Of a stretch of DNA of 55,128 bases, positions 44,690 through 52,836 are shown piece after piece. Made by a program: the position numbers and the translations under genes. Below the pieces are notes generated by a model. It was not told where the DNA came from, made no database searches, and worked only from the letters and a program-made list of their open reading frames with translations. Each line of letters starts with the position of its first letter. The stretch's first letter is position 1. Source of the stretch: Lachnospiraceae bacterium (GTDB lineage: Bacteria; Bacillota; Clostridia; Lachnospirales; Lachnospiraceae); contig JALERL010000112.1 in NCBI GenBank assembly GCA_022764465.1, forward strand, positions 1-55,128, read 5' to 3'.

Positions 44690-45649
44690 ATGGGAAGAAG
44701 CAGCGTAAGGAAAATCGTGAAAACAAAAGAAATACAATGGAATAGAGCCGGAAGAAAGGGGTGTATCAGGGTGTCTCTTCAGAACAAAATAATGAAAAAA
44801 AACTCTCTCACACATTTCGGGCATCTGCACAGCAGATCTTCGGCAAACGCAGCTTTTTTGCGGAAAGGGACACCCTTATGCACCTCTTACTCCGGTTCGC
44901 TTACGGTAGAGACGGCACTGACGCTGCCGGTTTTTATCTGTGCACTGGTGCTGTTTATTTTCCTGTTCCATGTACAGCAGATCCAGTTACAGATGGAACT
45001 GGCATTGCATACAACGGCCGGTCATCTGGCGCAGTACGCATGTCTGGAAACGGAGGATGACGGGAAAACGGACACACTTCAGACGGTGGTGGAATTTTCT
45101 GCCGCAGAGGTATTCTTAAGGACACAGATGGACAGGCAGGGAATGCAGGCAGATAAGATCCTCGGTGGAAAGACAGGGGTCAGTCTGCTTGGTTCTGACT
45201 TAAGTGGAGAGGATATACACCTAAAGGCCTCGTATCAGGTTAAGGTGCCGGTGGCAATCTTCGGCATTCACGGGCTGCCCATGCAGCAGACGGTCTGTCT
45301 GCGGAAGTGGACAGGAAAACGGGATGCAGCGGATAAGGGGGACTGGGTCTATATTACGCCGACCGGCAAGGTCTTCCATGAGAGCAGTGAATGTCCATAT
45401 CTGGATCTGAGTATCCAGAGTATCGCACTGGCAGAGATTGCTGTAAGACGTAATAAAAGTGGAGGCAGATACAGTGCATGCAGCCGGTGTGGGAACACAC
45501 AGCAGACCATTGTCTATATTACCGATTACGGAGATGCCTATCATGGGGATCTGGAATGCAGCGGACTGAAGCGGACCGTATACCGGATCAGGCGGGCGGA
45601 TGCTTCTGATCGGAGAAGCTGCAAAAAATGTGGAAAAGGAGAAGGATAA
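44690..45649 (+). CDS. TadE-like pseudopilin with tandem Cys/His modules
   Basis: Up to 319 residues. GSLTVETALTLPVFICALVLF is a prepilin-type helix with Glu at +5. After a soluble middle part come two similar modules: VYITPTGKVFHESSECPYL ending CSRCG, and VYITDYGDAYHGDLECSGL ending CKKCG. Each has H, C and CxxC, like small zinc-binding or Ada-like modules. The ATG at 44690 has a weak ribosome site; the GTG at 44771 has AAAGGGG 9 bases upstream and is a good alternative. Probable minor pilin. Confidence 0.8.
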   Translation: MGRSSVRKIVKTKEIQWNRAGRKGCIRVSLQNKIMKKNSLTHFGHLHSRSSANAAFLRKGTPLCTSYSGSLTVETALTLPVFICALVLFIFLFHVQQIQLQMELALHTTAGHLAQYACLETEDDGKTDTLQTVVEFSAAEVFLRTQMDRQGMQADKILGGKTGVSLLGSDLSGEDIHLKASYQVKVPVAIFGIHGLPMQQTVCLRKWTGKRDAADKGDWVYITPTGKVFHESSECPYLDLSIQSIALAEIAVRRNKSGGRYSACSRCGNTQQTIVYITDYGDAYHGDLECSGLKRTVYRIRRADASDRRSCKKCGKGEG

Positions 45650-45650
45650 A

Positions 45651-46073
45651 ATGATTCAGTCATATACACTGCTTGGAATGCTTGGTATCTGTGCATGGGA
45701 GGATTACAGAAGAAAGCGGGTACTGATATATCCGGTGCTTATATTTGCCATTGCCGGTCTGGTGCTTCATCTCTGTTACATGGATATTACGGTCTTTAAT
45801 ATGTTAGCCGGAATTGCGATTGGATTGCTGCTGCTTTTTATCAGCCGGATCACCGATGGAAGAATCGGAATGGGAGATGGCATGATTCTCATAGTCAGTG
45901 GTATTTATCTTGGGTTTACCGAAAATATCCGCCTGTTTTTTCATGGCCTGCTCTTTTGCGGGATCTGGTCACTGTTTCTTCTTATCATACGAAAAAGGAA
46001 AAGAGACGACGAGATTGCATTTGTTCCATTCCTGTTTCTGGCATATCTGGAAATGCTGCTATTTCAAGGGTAA
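45651..46073 (+). CDS. A24 family prepilin peptidase, second copy
   Basis: 140 residues, ATG after AAGGAGAAGGA, directly after the TadE stop. Both catalytic motifs are visible (CAWEDYRRKRV and GMGDGMIL), with about five membrane helices. It is a short, TadV-size enzyme. As the peptidase at 38008 is frameshifted, this may be the one that processes Flp and the TadE-like proteins. Confidence 0.88.
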   Translation: MIQSYTLLGMLGICAWEDYRRKRVLIYPVLIFAIAGLVLHLCYMDITVFNMLAGIAIGLLLLFISRITDGRIGMGDGMILIVSGIYLGFTENIRLFFHGLLFCGIWSLFLLIIRKRKRDDEIAFVPFLFLAYLEMLLFQG

Positions 46074-46143
46074 ACAGGAGAAATCTTTGGATTGCACAGA
46101 TAGCAGGGTACTTTTTGATAATACCAAAAGGGAGACGGACAGA

Positions 46144-46425
46144 ATGAAGAAGATACAAAGCTCACAGAGACAAAGCATACAAACGCAAAGCTTACAGAGG
46201 AAGGACGAATATGCCTGGAAGGGCAGTTATACGATCGAGGCGGCAATTATCCTGCCGGTTATCCTGCTCTTTCTGGTTCATGTGGCAGAGCTTGCGGTAG
46301 AAAATTATCAGGCGGTACAGGATACGGTATCTATGTGTGAACAGATAAAACAGGAGGATCCTTCAGAGGTAGTCCGCATGCTGTTGTTTGGAAAAGAAAT
46401 TGTGGAGGAGATCACATGCAGATAA
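46144..46425 (+). CDS. small TadE/TadF-like pseudopilin
   Basis: 93 residues, ATG 9 bases after GGGAG. A Gln-rich N-terminus leads to WKGSYTIEAAIILPVILLFLVHVAELA, a prepilin cleavage site with Glu at +5 and a hydrophobic helix. The C-terminal part is short. It overlaps the next gene by 10 bases. The long frame that begins at 45898 is mostly out of frame with the peptidase and is not used. Confidence 0.82.
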   Translation: MKKIQSSQRQSIQTQSLQRKDEYAWKGSYTIEAAIILPVILLFLVHVAELAVENYQAVQDTVSMCEQIKQEDPSEVVRMLLFGKEIVEEITCR

Positions 46426-47630
46426 CATACGAAAGAGATTTACGAAAAAGTTCTATGGTCGTAACCATGGATACAGATCCGGCCGGATACCAGTACCGGA
46501 TGTGTGAGAAGAACCGGATTCCGGGACTTCTTTCTTATGAGATTCTGATTGCAGACGGCAGGGTGCAGTTCTGGTACGACATCACGGGCTTGCAGTCTTT
46601 TGAAACCTATCTGGAGACAAAGCAGATTAGTCAGGAGTTGTTTTATCATCTTTTTCATGCTGTTTATCAGGTTGTGATGGAGTGTGAAAGATATCTGCTG
46701 GACGAAAACCGTCTGTCACTGGATGCATCCCATATCTATGTGAATCCTGCAACACAGGAGATTGGATTTTGTTTTTTCCCGGAGCAGGAATGGTCTTTGC
46801 GGCAGAACTTCCGGAATCTGATCGAATACTTTATGAAGCATATGGAGCATGGAAGGAACCAATCTACAGAACTTATTTACCGGATCTATCAGATTACACT
46901 GGCAGAGGAATACAGCTTAGAAGAAGTGCAGGAATTTGTGAAACAATTAAAACATGCAGATATAAAGCATGCAGACAGCAGGGAAAACGGTCAGGATAAA
47001 GAGAAGAGGACGGAAAATGAGTGTGTGACGGCCAAGGCAGATCAGCCTGTGAATCAGTCTGTCTCCGGTGCAGGAAAAGTGCATGCAGACAGACAGGCAG
47101 AAACGATGCAGCCACCAAAGACACGTATTTCCCATATTGCACACTTGCTACAGCAGGTATGGCAGCATGTTCCCGGGTTCCTGGAACAATACCAGAACAG
47201 AAAAGACCGGAGGATGAAAAGAGAACAGGAGAAGCTGCAGGTTGTATTTGAACCTGAGGCAGAACCGGAGCGGGAGCAGACGGTATTTTTAGGGGATATG
47301 ATACCGGAAAAAAGGAACGGACTACTGTTCGTTTATCAGGGAATGGAACAGGGACGGAATCTGTCTGTCGATCAATTTCCATATCTGATCGGATGTAAGG
47401 ACGGGGTGGATGGCTGCATTGAACGCGATGGTATCAGCCGTCTGCATGCACAGATCACACAGGAGGCGGATGGCTATTACATCGAAGATCTGAATTCAAA
47501 AAACGGAACGCGCGTTAATGGTGTATTACTGCATTATCAGGAGAAGGTGTTGCTGTCTCCGGGAATGGAAATCGCTTTTGCAGGAGAAAAATATATTTTT
47601 TATGAAAAAGAATCCAATCCGTTGACATAG
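46416..47630 (+). CDS. DUF6382-type protein with C-terminal FHA domain
   Basis: 404 residues. The N-terminal domain (about 1-170, IPGLLSYEILIADGRVQFWYDI, SLDASHIYVNPATQEIGFCFFP) matches proteins annotated DUF6382 and recalls the pseudokinase fold of EssB/YukC. A charged linker (180-300) follows. The C-terminal FHA domain has the phosphothreonine-binding residues (GISRLHAQI, LNSKNGTRVNG). It ends the pilus gene series, so it may link pilus assembly to Ser/Thr phosphorylation; no kinase gene is in the window. Confidence 0.82.
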   Translation: MQITYERDLRKSSMVVTMDTDPAGYQYRMCEKNRIPGLLSYEILIADGRVQFWYDITGLQSFETYLETKQISQELFYHLFHAVYQVVMECERYLLDENRLSLDASHIYVNPATQEIGFCFFPEQEWSLRQNFRNLIEYFMKHMEHGRNQSTELIYRIYQITLAEEYSLEEVQEFVKQLKHADIKHADSRENGQDKEKRTENECVTAKADQPVNQSVSGAGKVHADRQAETMQPPKTRISHIAHLLQQVWQHVPGFLEQYQNRKDRRMKREQEKLQVVFEPEAEPEREQTVFLGDMIPEKRNGLLFVYQGMEQGRNLSVDQFPYLIGCKDGVDGCIERDGISRLHAQITQEADGYYIEDLNSKNGTRVNGVLLHYQEKVLLSPGMEIAFAGEKYIFYEKESNPLT

Positions 47631-47648
47631 CAAAACAGGGGTGTTATC

Positions 47649-47699
47649 GTGAAAGACAAATCAAAGAGAATGAAAGAGAAATCGAGGGAAGAGATTTGA
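47649..47699 (+). other. possible 16-residue leader ORF before the rhomboid gene
   Basis: GTG with AGGGG upstream encodes a Lys/Glu-rich peptide (MKDKSKRMKEKSREEI) and ends TTTGA, where the stop overlaps the TTG start of the next gene. It could couple translation. It is a weak call. Confidence 0.3.
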
Positions 47700-48745
47700 A
47701 TTTGATACATGAAATCGATGATTGTCTGACACGGGAGGGCTATTCTTTTTTGAAAGCAGAACCGGAAGAAGCGGGAGTTTATTATAAGTATCAGAATGGT
47801 GTGGCACAGGTGGTGCTTGGTATTCATGCACATGATGGATTTTTCCTGAGCGGAGAGCAGTTAGAAGCAATGAAAGCACGGCTGCGGGAATTATTTTTAC
47901 ACCCACAGGGTACACTTAAAGGGTATCCGGATGGGGAGATCCATGAGGCAGAGATCCTGACACTGATCCTGACCGGAAATATCGGAAAATACCGTGCATA
48001 CTGTATAGAACACTCTGGTATCTGGCTTTATGACATCACAGAGCACCGGCTTATGATCTATGAAAACCAGCCGGGAGATTTTTATGGGTTAAAGGACAAA
48101 TTACTTGCAATTCCGGAACAGGAAGCTGCCCATATGATGACGGAGCGGCCGGCAGCCGGAAAGCTTCCGGTTGTAAGTATTCTTTTCGTAGCGGTAAATA
48201 TGCTTGTGTTTTTCATTCTGTCACTGTACGGTGATACCGAGGATGCAGCGTTTATGGCAGCGCATGGGGCAATGTATCCGTCGTTTGTTTTAGAAGATGG
48301 TGAGTGGTACCGGATGTTTACGTCGATGTTTTTGCACTTTGGTATCGTGCATCTGATGAATAATATGGTGATGCTCTTTTTTGCAGGAAGATATCTGGAA
48401 GAGGCGGTAGGAAGATTCCGGTATCTTGTTATCTATCTGCTTGCAGGACTTGGCGGGAATCTCATCTCGCTTTTTGTCATGCAGCACACGAATGATGTGG
48501 CTGTATCTGCCGGAGCATCCGGGGCGATCTTTGGAGTGATCGGAGGACTGCTTTGTGTTGCAATCATTAACCGGGGAAGATTTGAGAATCTGACGACACG
48601 CGGACTGGTTCTTATGATCGCCTTATCCCTGTATTACGGCTTTACGTCAACCGGAGTAGATAACTGGTGTCATGTCGGCGGACTGATCTGTGGTTTTGTA
48701 TTAACAGCGGCTCTCTTTCCATATAAGAGAAGGAGAGGTGTGTAA
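47696..48745 (+). CDS. rhomboid family intramembrane serine protease
   Basis: 349 residues, TTG start after GAGGGA. Residues 1-150 are a soluble cytosolic domain of unknown type. From about 160 there is a rhomboid core: EWYRMFTSMFLHFGIVHLMNNM, the catalytic Ser in GASGAIFG, and the His in HVGGLICGF, with six or seven helices. It cleaves membrane proteins inside the bilayer. It adjoins the pilus genes, so a pilus component could be a substrate, but this is only suggested by position. Confidence 0.92.
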   Translation: MNLIHEIDDCLTREGYSFLKAEPEEAGVYYKYQNGVAQVVLGIHAHDGFFLSGEQLEAMKARLRELFLHPQGTLKGYPDGEIHEAEILTLILTGNIGKYRAYCIEHSGIWLYDITEHRLMIYENQPGDFYGLKDKLLAIPEQEAAHMMTERPAAGKLPVVSILFVAVNMLVFFILSLYGDTEDAAFMAAHGAMYPSFVLEDGEWYRMFTSMFLHFGIVHLMNNMVMLFFAGRYLEEAVGRFRYLVIYLLAGLGGNLISLFVMQHTNDVAVSAGASGAIFGVIGGLLCVAIINRGRFENLTTRGLVLMIALSLYYGFTSTGVDNWCHVGGLICGFVLTAALFPYKRRRGV

Positions 48746-48761
48746 TTCTGGCATCAATACG

Positions 48762-48790
48762 TTGAAAAAAAGCATGGGATAAGCTATACT
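48762..48790 (+). promoter_or_regulatory. sigma-A promoter of the flavodoxin-SCP2 gene
   Basis: TTGAAA (48762-48767), 17-bp spacer, TATACT (48785-48790). Confidence 0.7.
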
Positions 48791-48823
48791 TTTAGATAGA
48801 ATGAGAGAGACGGAGGCGTAAAG

Positions 48824-49816
48824 TTGAAGGTAAATGTATATTATGGCGGAAGAGGACTGTTAGATGATCCGACACTTTATGTTGTCAATAAGATGGAGGA
48901 CGTTCTGCGCGAACTGCGTGTAACGGTAGAGCGTTATAATATTTATGAGCACAAGAATAGCATTTCCACATTGCCACAGACTTTTAAAGAGGCAGATGGT
49001 ATTATCCTTGCGACGACTGTAGAGTGGCTGGGAATTGGCGGATACATGCAGCAGTTCTTAGATGCCTGCTGGCTGTATGGCGACAAGGAGAAGATCAAGA
49101 CAACCTATATGCAGCCGATCGTCATGTCTACGACCTACGGAGAGCGGGAGGGCGAGCTGACGCTGGCAAATGCGTGGGAGATCCTTGGCGGTCTGCCATG
49201 CAGTGGATTGTGTGGCTATGTGGATGATCTGGTAAGCTTCGAGATGAATCATGATTATTCGGCGATTATTGAGAAGAAGGCCGAGAATCTGTATCGGACG
49301 ATCTCACAGAAGCAGAAGAGTCTTCCGACCAGTAATCAGGCAGTGACACAGAGTGTGCTCCGCACGCAGCAGTTAGAACTGACACCGCAGGAAAGCGAGC
49401 AGTTATCGAAGTATGTTGCCGATGACACATATGTGAAGCAGCAGAAGGAAGATATTGAAGAATTAGCAAGCATGTTCAAGGGAATGTTAAGTGAGCAGGA
49501 GACAGATCAGAGTACCGAGTATATTGTAGATCTTGAATCGCACTTTGTCCCACAGAAGGATTTTCAAGCGAATTATCAGTTTGATGTGGAAGGAAAGAAG
49601 AAACCGCTTGTCATTGAGGTAAGCGAGGAAGAACTGAACTGTCACTATGGAAGTGCAGATCATATTGATGTGTATGCGCGTCTGACACCGGCTGTTTTTG
49701 ACAATATTATCGCGGGAAGAATGACCTTCCAGCGTGCATTTATGACAGGCGAGATGACAGCAAAGGGGAACTTTAAGACATTACGGATGTTAGATCAGAT
49801 ATTTATTTTTGAATAG
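48824..49816 (+). CDS. flavodoxin-like / SCP2 sterol-carrier fusion protein
   Basis: 330 residues, TTG start with GGAGG 7 bases upstream. The N-terminal half has a flavodoxin/FMN-reductase-like fold (KVNVYYGGRGL, then DGIILATTVEWLGIGGYMQQFLDACWLYG). The C-terminal part (VIEVSEEELNCHYGSADHIDVYARLTPAVFDNIIAGRMTFQRAFMTGEMTAKG) is an SCP2-type lipid-binding domain. The pair suggests redox work on a hydrophobic substrate. The 3' end overlaps the convergent kinase gene by 14 bases. Confidence 0.8.
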   Translation: MKVNVYYGGRGLLDDPTLYVVNKMEDVLRELRVTVERYNIYEHKNSISTLPQTFKEADGIILATTVEWLGIGGYMQQFLDACWLYGDKEKIKTTYMQPIVMSTTYGEREGELTLANAWEILGGLPCSGLCGYVDDLVSFEMNHDYSAIIEKKAENLYRTISQKQKSLPTSNQAVTQSVLRTQQLELTPQESEQLSKYVADDTYVKQQKEDIEELASMFKGMLSEQETDQSTEYIVDLESHFVPQKDFQANYQFDVEGKKKPLVIEVSEEELNCHYGSADHIDVYARLTPAVFDNIIAGRMTFQRAFMTGEMTAKGNFKTLRMLDQIFIFE

Positions 49817-50465
49817 AGGATTCTAATGCGGGAAGCTGGATCGTAAAGGTACAGCCGTCACCGGTACGTGATTCGTATTCGAGAGTTCCGTTGTGGCTTT
49901 CTACGATCTGTCTGGTAATGGATAGTCCAAGACCGGTGCCGTTTTGTTTGGATGTACAAAACGGGGTAAAAAGCTTTTGTTGGTATTCCGGTTGTATGCC
50001 GCCTCCGAAATCAATGATCTCGATGCGTACGAACTGATCAATGGGATAAGCTTTTAAGATAATATTACCGCCTTCATTCATGGCTTCGTAAGAATTTTTC
50101 ATAAGATTGATGATTGCCTGGGTCAGGCGGAAGGAATCTGCTAAGATAGCAGGGAGAGCCGGATTGATCTGACATTCACAGTGAAAGTCTTTATTGGCAC
50201 ATACACCACGTATGGAGAAGAGTACATGATCCAGCAGGGAATTGAGATCGACCGGCTTCATGGTGAAGTCGGATGCCAGCCTTGCCTGTGAGAGTTCTAA
50301 TACCATTTTACTGAGGTAACCAAGGGATTCCTGTGAGTCCTGCCAGTATTCAAACTCTGCAATCTCCGGATGCTGTTTTTCTAAAAGTTGTAAAGAGCTT
50401 CTGATGATTGTGATAGAATTTTTGATTTCATGGAATGCTTTCGCGTAGTCATCCTTGGTCAGCAT
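49803..50465 (-). CDS. soluble NtrB-like sensor histidine kinase
   Basis: 220 residues, ATG at 50465 with GGGGGG 7-8 bases upstream. There is no membrane segment or sensor domain. The phospho-acceptor motif AFHEIKNSITIIRSSLQLL puts His12 near the very N-terminus, followed by HATPase_c (IINLMKNSYEAMNEG, IIDFGGGI, GTGLGLSI). It resembles the kinase core of NtrB or Kin-type proteins, so its input probably comes through a partner. No response regulator gene is adjacent. Confidence 0.85.
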   Translation of the reverse strand: MLTKDDYAKAFHEIKNSITIIRSSLQLLEKQHPEIAEFEYWQDSQESLGYLSKMVLELSQARLASDFTMKPVDLNSLLDHVLFSIRGVCANKDFHCECQINPALPAILADSFRLTQAIINLMKNSYEAMNEGGNIILKAYPIDQFVRIEIIDFGGGIQPEYQQKLFTPFCTSKQNGTGLGLSITRQIVESHNGTLEYESRTGDGCTFTIQLPALESSIQK

Positions 50466-50600
50466 GAATATTCCCCCCGGTACTATATATATGCAAAAAA
50501 TAAAACTAATAACAACATATAGAAGTTTAGCATGTTTATTTTTTAAAATCAAATAGATTCATACAACAAAAATCGACAATGGAAAGAGAGGAAAAGAAGA

Positions 50601-51029
50601 ATGATGGAGAAAAATTGTATCTTTTGTAAGATCATAGCAGGAGAAATCCCGTCGAATACGATCTATGAGGATGATCTGTTTCGTGTGATTTTAGATGCCA
50701 GCCCGGCATCGAAAGGACATGCGCTGATCCTGCCAAAACAGCATTATGCAAATATCTATGAGATTGATGAAGAAGTTGCAGGAAAGGCATTTACACTTGC
50801 AAAGAAGCTGGCAGCACATATGACAGAAGTGCTTCACTGTGATGGATTCAATATCTTACAGAACAATGGAGAGGTGGCAGGACAGACGGTATTCCATTTC
50901 CATATGCATCTGATCCCACGTTATAAGGATGGAAAGAATGCTGATATTTTAACATGGGCACATGAGGAGTTCACACCGGAAGAGATTGCGGCAATCCGTG
51001 ATTCCTTAAAGGTTGACGGAACATTATAG
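50601..51029 (+). CDS. HIT family protein
   Basis: 142 residues. CIFCKIIAGEIPS at the start and the histidine triad HFHMHLIPRYK (about 100-106) identify a nucleotide-hydrolysing HIT protein of the HinT group, probably splitting nucleoside phosphoramidates. ATG at 50601 or 50604; either has GAAAAGAAG upstream. Transcribed alone and followed by a structured stretch and a terminator. Confidence 0.93.
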   Translation: MMEKNCIFCKIIAGEIPSNTIYEDDLFRVILDASPASKGHALILPKQHYANIYEIDEEVAGKAFTLAKKLAAHMTEVLHCDGFNILQNNGEVAGQTVFHFHMHLIPRYKDGKNADILTWAHEEFTPEEIAAIRDSLKVDGTL

Positions 51030-51125
51030 GAAATTCCGTTGGAATTCCTATACAGTAAAAGCACTACGTGCTAAGATGCGCACCTCGCGGAGTGGAAGAT
51101 TATGCGATGCATCCGCTCGGGCGCG
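51026..51125 (+). other. GC-rich stretch of consecutive hairpins
   Basis: Between the HIT stop and the terminator lie several dyads: ATAGGAAATTCC with GGAATTCCTAT (51026-51051), AGCAC-TAC-GTGCT (51060-51072), and CTCGCG with CGCGAG (about 51084-51126). The GC content is clearly above the neighbours. It may be a structured 3' UTR, a small RNA or a dispersed repeat. Confidence 0.4.
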
Positions 51126-51160
51126 AGAGTGTGCGGCAAGCGCACACTCTATTTTTTTTT
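51126..51160 (+). terminator. strong intrinsic terminator after the HIT gene
   Basis: AGAGTGTGCG (51126-51135) and CGCACACTCT (51141-51150) form a perfect 10-bp stem, followed by A and nine T. The T-run overlaps the poly-Lys end of murG on the other strand. Confidence 0.85.
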
Positions 51161-52231
51161 CTTTTTGAGTTTTGTTGCAGAATCAATCAGACCTAACACG
51201 GTATCGATGGAATCTAACTGTGTACTCTTTTTCATGGCATCGATATAACTATCGCGATTGTTCATTACCGTCTCAATCGCAGTATTTAAGGTATCTGCGT
51301 TCATTTGCTCTTCTTCAATTACATAGGAGAAGCCCTGTTTCTCGAAAGAGCGTGCATTTAAGATCTGGTCGCCACGGCTGGCTGCTGCAGACAGCGGGAT
51401 CAGAATATTAGGCTTATGCAGTGTAAGCAGCTCGCAGATGGAGTTTGCTCCTGCACGGGAGATCACAAGATCTGCTGCTGCGAACAGATCGCGCAGTTCC
51501 TTGTTGGCGTATTCAAACTGGGCGTAGCCTTCTAAGTCCTTTAAGGATTCATCTAACAGACCTTTACCGCAGAGATGGATGACCTGATAACTTTTTAAAA
51601 GTTCCGGCAAAATAGCACGGATATTTTCATTAATGACTTTCGCTCCGCTGCTTCCGCCAATGATCAGAATAACCGGTTTGTCAGAGTGGAAGCCACAAAG
51701 TGTAAATGCATTCTGTTTATTACCGGTTAAGAGTTCCTTACGGATCGGTGATCCGGTTAAGATCGCTTTGCCTTCCGGAAGATATTTCAGTGTCTCCGGG
51801 AAGTTACAGCAGACGCGGTATGCGGCCGGAATGGCAATCTTATTGGCAAGTCCCGGTGTAATATCCGATTCATGTATAATCGCCGGGATATGAAGGGATT
51901 TGGCAGCAAGTACAACCGGAACAGAAACGAATCCACCCTTTGAGAATACAACATTTGGGCGTATTCTCTTTAAAAGCTTCTTTGCCTGGAAGAAACCCTT
52001 TACGACTCTTGCCGGGTCAGTCAGATTCTTCAGATCCAGATAACGTCTTAATTTACCGGATGCAATTCCGTAATAGGTAACACCCTGATCTTCGATCAGC
52101 TGCTTTTCCATACCGGTATAAGAACCGATGTAGGATATTTCATAACCTGCTTCACGAAGTCCCGGAAGTAGTGCAATATTTGGAGTAACGTGGCCGGCTG
52201 TTCCGCCGCCTGTCATAACGATTTTTTTCAT
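51149..52231 (-). CDS. murG: UDP-GlcNAc:undecaprenyl-PP-MurNAc-pentapeptide GlcNAc transferase
   Basis: 360 residues. MKKIVMTGGGTAGHVTPNIAL is the MurG N-terminus with the glycine-rich loop. SKGGFVSVPVVLAA, HESDITPGLANK, IIGGSSGAKVIN and SRAGANSICELLTLHKPNILIPL are further family motifs, the last binding UDP-GlcNAc. It makes lipid II on the inner leaflet. The start at 52231 has GAGGAT 6 bases upstream. The gene is away from any other mur or dcw gene in this window. The C-terminus is a run of lysines. Confidence 0.95.
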   Translation of the reverse strand: MKKIVMTGGGTAGHVTPNIALLPGLREAGYEISYIGSYTGMEKQLIEDQGVTYYGIASGKLRRYLDLKNLTDPARVVKGFFQAKKLLKRIRPNVVFSKGGFVSVPVVLAAKSLHIPAIIHESDITPGLANKIAIPAAYRVCCNFPETLKYLPEGKAILTGSPIRKELLTGNKQNAFTLCGFHSDKPVILIIGGSSGAKVINENIRAILPELLKSYQVIHLCGKGLLDESLKDLEGYAQFEYANKELRDLFAAADLVISRAGANSICELLTLHKPNILIPLSAAASRGDQILNARSFEKQGFSYVIEEEQMNADTLNTAIETVMNNRDSYIDAMKKSTQLDSIDTVLGLIDSATKLKKKKK

Positions 52232-52407
52232 GGATATCCTCATTTCTAAGCATAATATAGGTACTAATATATGATATACTGTTGCCCGCAAAAGTCAAGA
52301 ACCGGAGGTGGAAATCTTATTTAAAAAGAATCTGGCGAAATGAGAGAGGTCTGGCGGGAATGTGTAGAAACCGGACAGATCCTGTCGGAACATGCGATGA
52401 AAAATGC

Positions 52408-52436
52408 TTTTCAAATGGTATACATTTTTCTATAAT
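52408..52436 (+). promoter_or_regulatory. promoter of the small membrane protein gene
   Basis: TTTTCA (52408-52413), 17-bp spacer, TATAAT (52431-52436). Confidence 0.55.
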
Positions 52437-52458
52437 AAGCACAGGAGGACGGACAAGC

Positions 52459-52764
52459 ATGAATCAGATTCTGGAATTATTAGAACAGTACCTGTATTTG
52501 GAATTGTTAGGACTGGTACTGATACAAATGATAATCATGATATCAGCCATACATAAGATAAAGAAGTTATCCCGTTATGTACGCAGTATCCGGGATGGAG
52601 TAGAGGATTACTTAGAGACCGTTTTATCGGACGAAGAACAGCCACAGGCCGGGGCGGCACATGTCGTGTCGAGACAGGAACGACAGATGATGGATAAGAT
52701 CCAGCAGAAGAAGCGGCAGCAGGAGGAAGTATTTGATGCAGTGTTACAGGAGATCTTTTCGTAA
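52459..52764 (+). CDS. small membrane-anchored protein of unknown function
   Basis: 101 residues, ATG 10 bases after AGGAGG. One hydrophobic segment (YLELLGLVLIQMIIMISAIHKI) is followed by a basic, helical tail ending in a Gln/Lys-rich coiled stretch (RQMMDKIQQKKRQQEEVF). No family is recognised. The long in-frame extension to 52282 has no ribosome site. Confidence 0.6.
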   Translation: MNQILELLEQYLYLELLGLVLIQMIIMISAIHKIKKLSRYVRSIRDGVEDYLETVLSDEEQPQAGAAHVVSRQERQMMDKIQQKKRQQEEVFDAVLQEIFS

Positions 52765-52789
52765 CAGGTATCAGATGTTTCTAACAATA

Positions 52790-52832
52790 AAAATGACCCA
52801 TGGGCATTACTGCCTGTGGGTCATTTTGGTAT
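52790..52832. terminator. bidirectional terminator
   Basis: AAAATGACCCA (52790-52800) and TGGGTCATTTT (52817-52827) form a perfect 11-bp stem with A-run and T-run on either side, between convergent genes. Confidence 0.85.
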
Positions 52833-52836
52833 AAGC

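Noticed and set aside
45898-46143. Long N-terminal extension of the small TadE/F-like protein
   Set aside because: The extension is out-of-frame sequence of the prepilin peptidase; the ATG at 46144 has a proper ribosome site.
46894-47382. 162-codon minus-strand frame
   Set aside because: Antisense to the charged linker of the FHA protein; Pro/Ser-rich shadow, no ribosome site.
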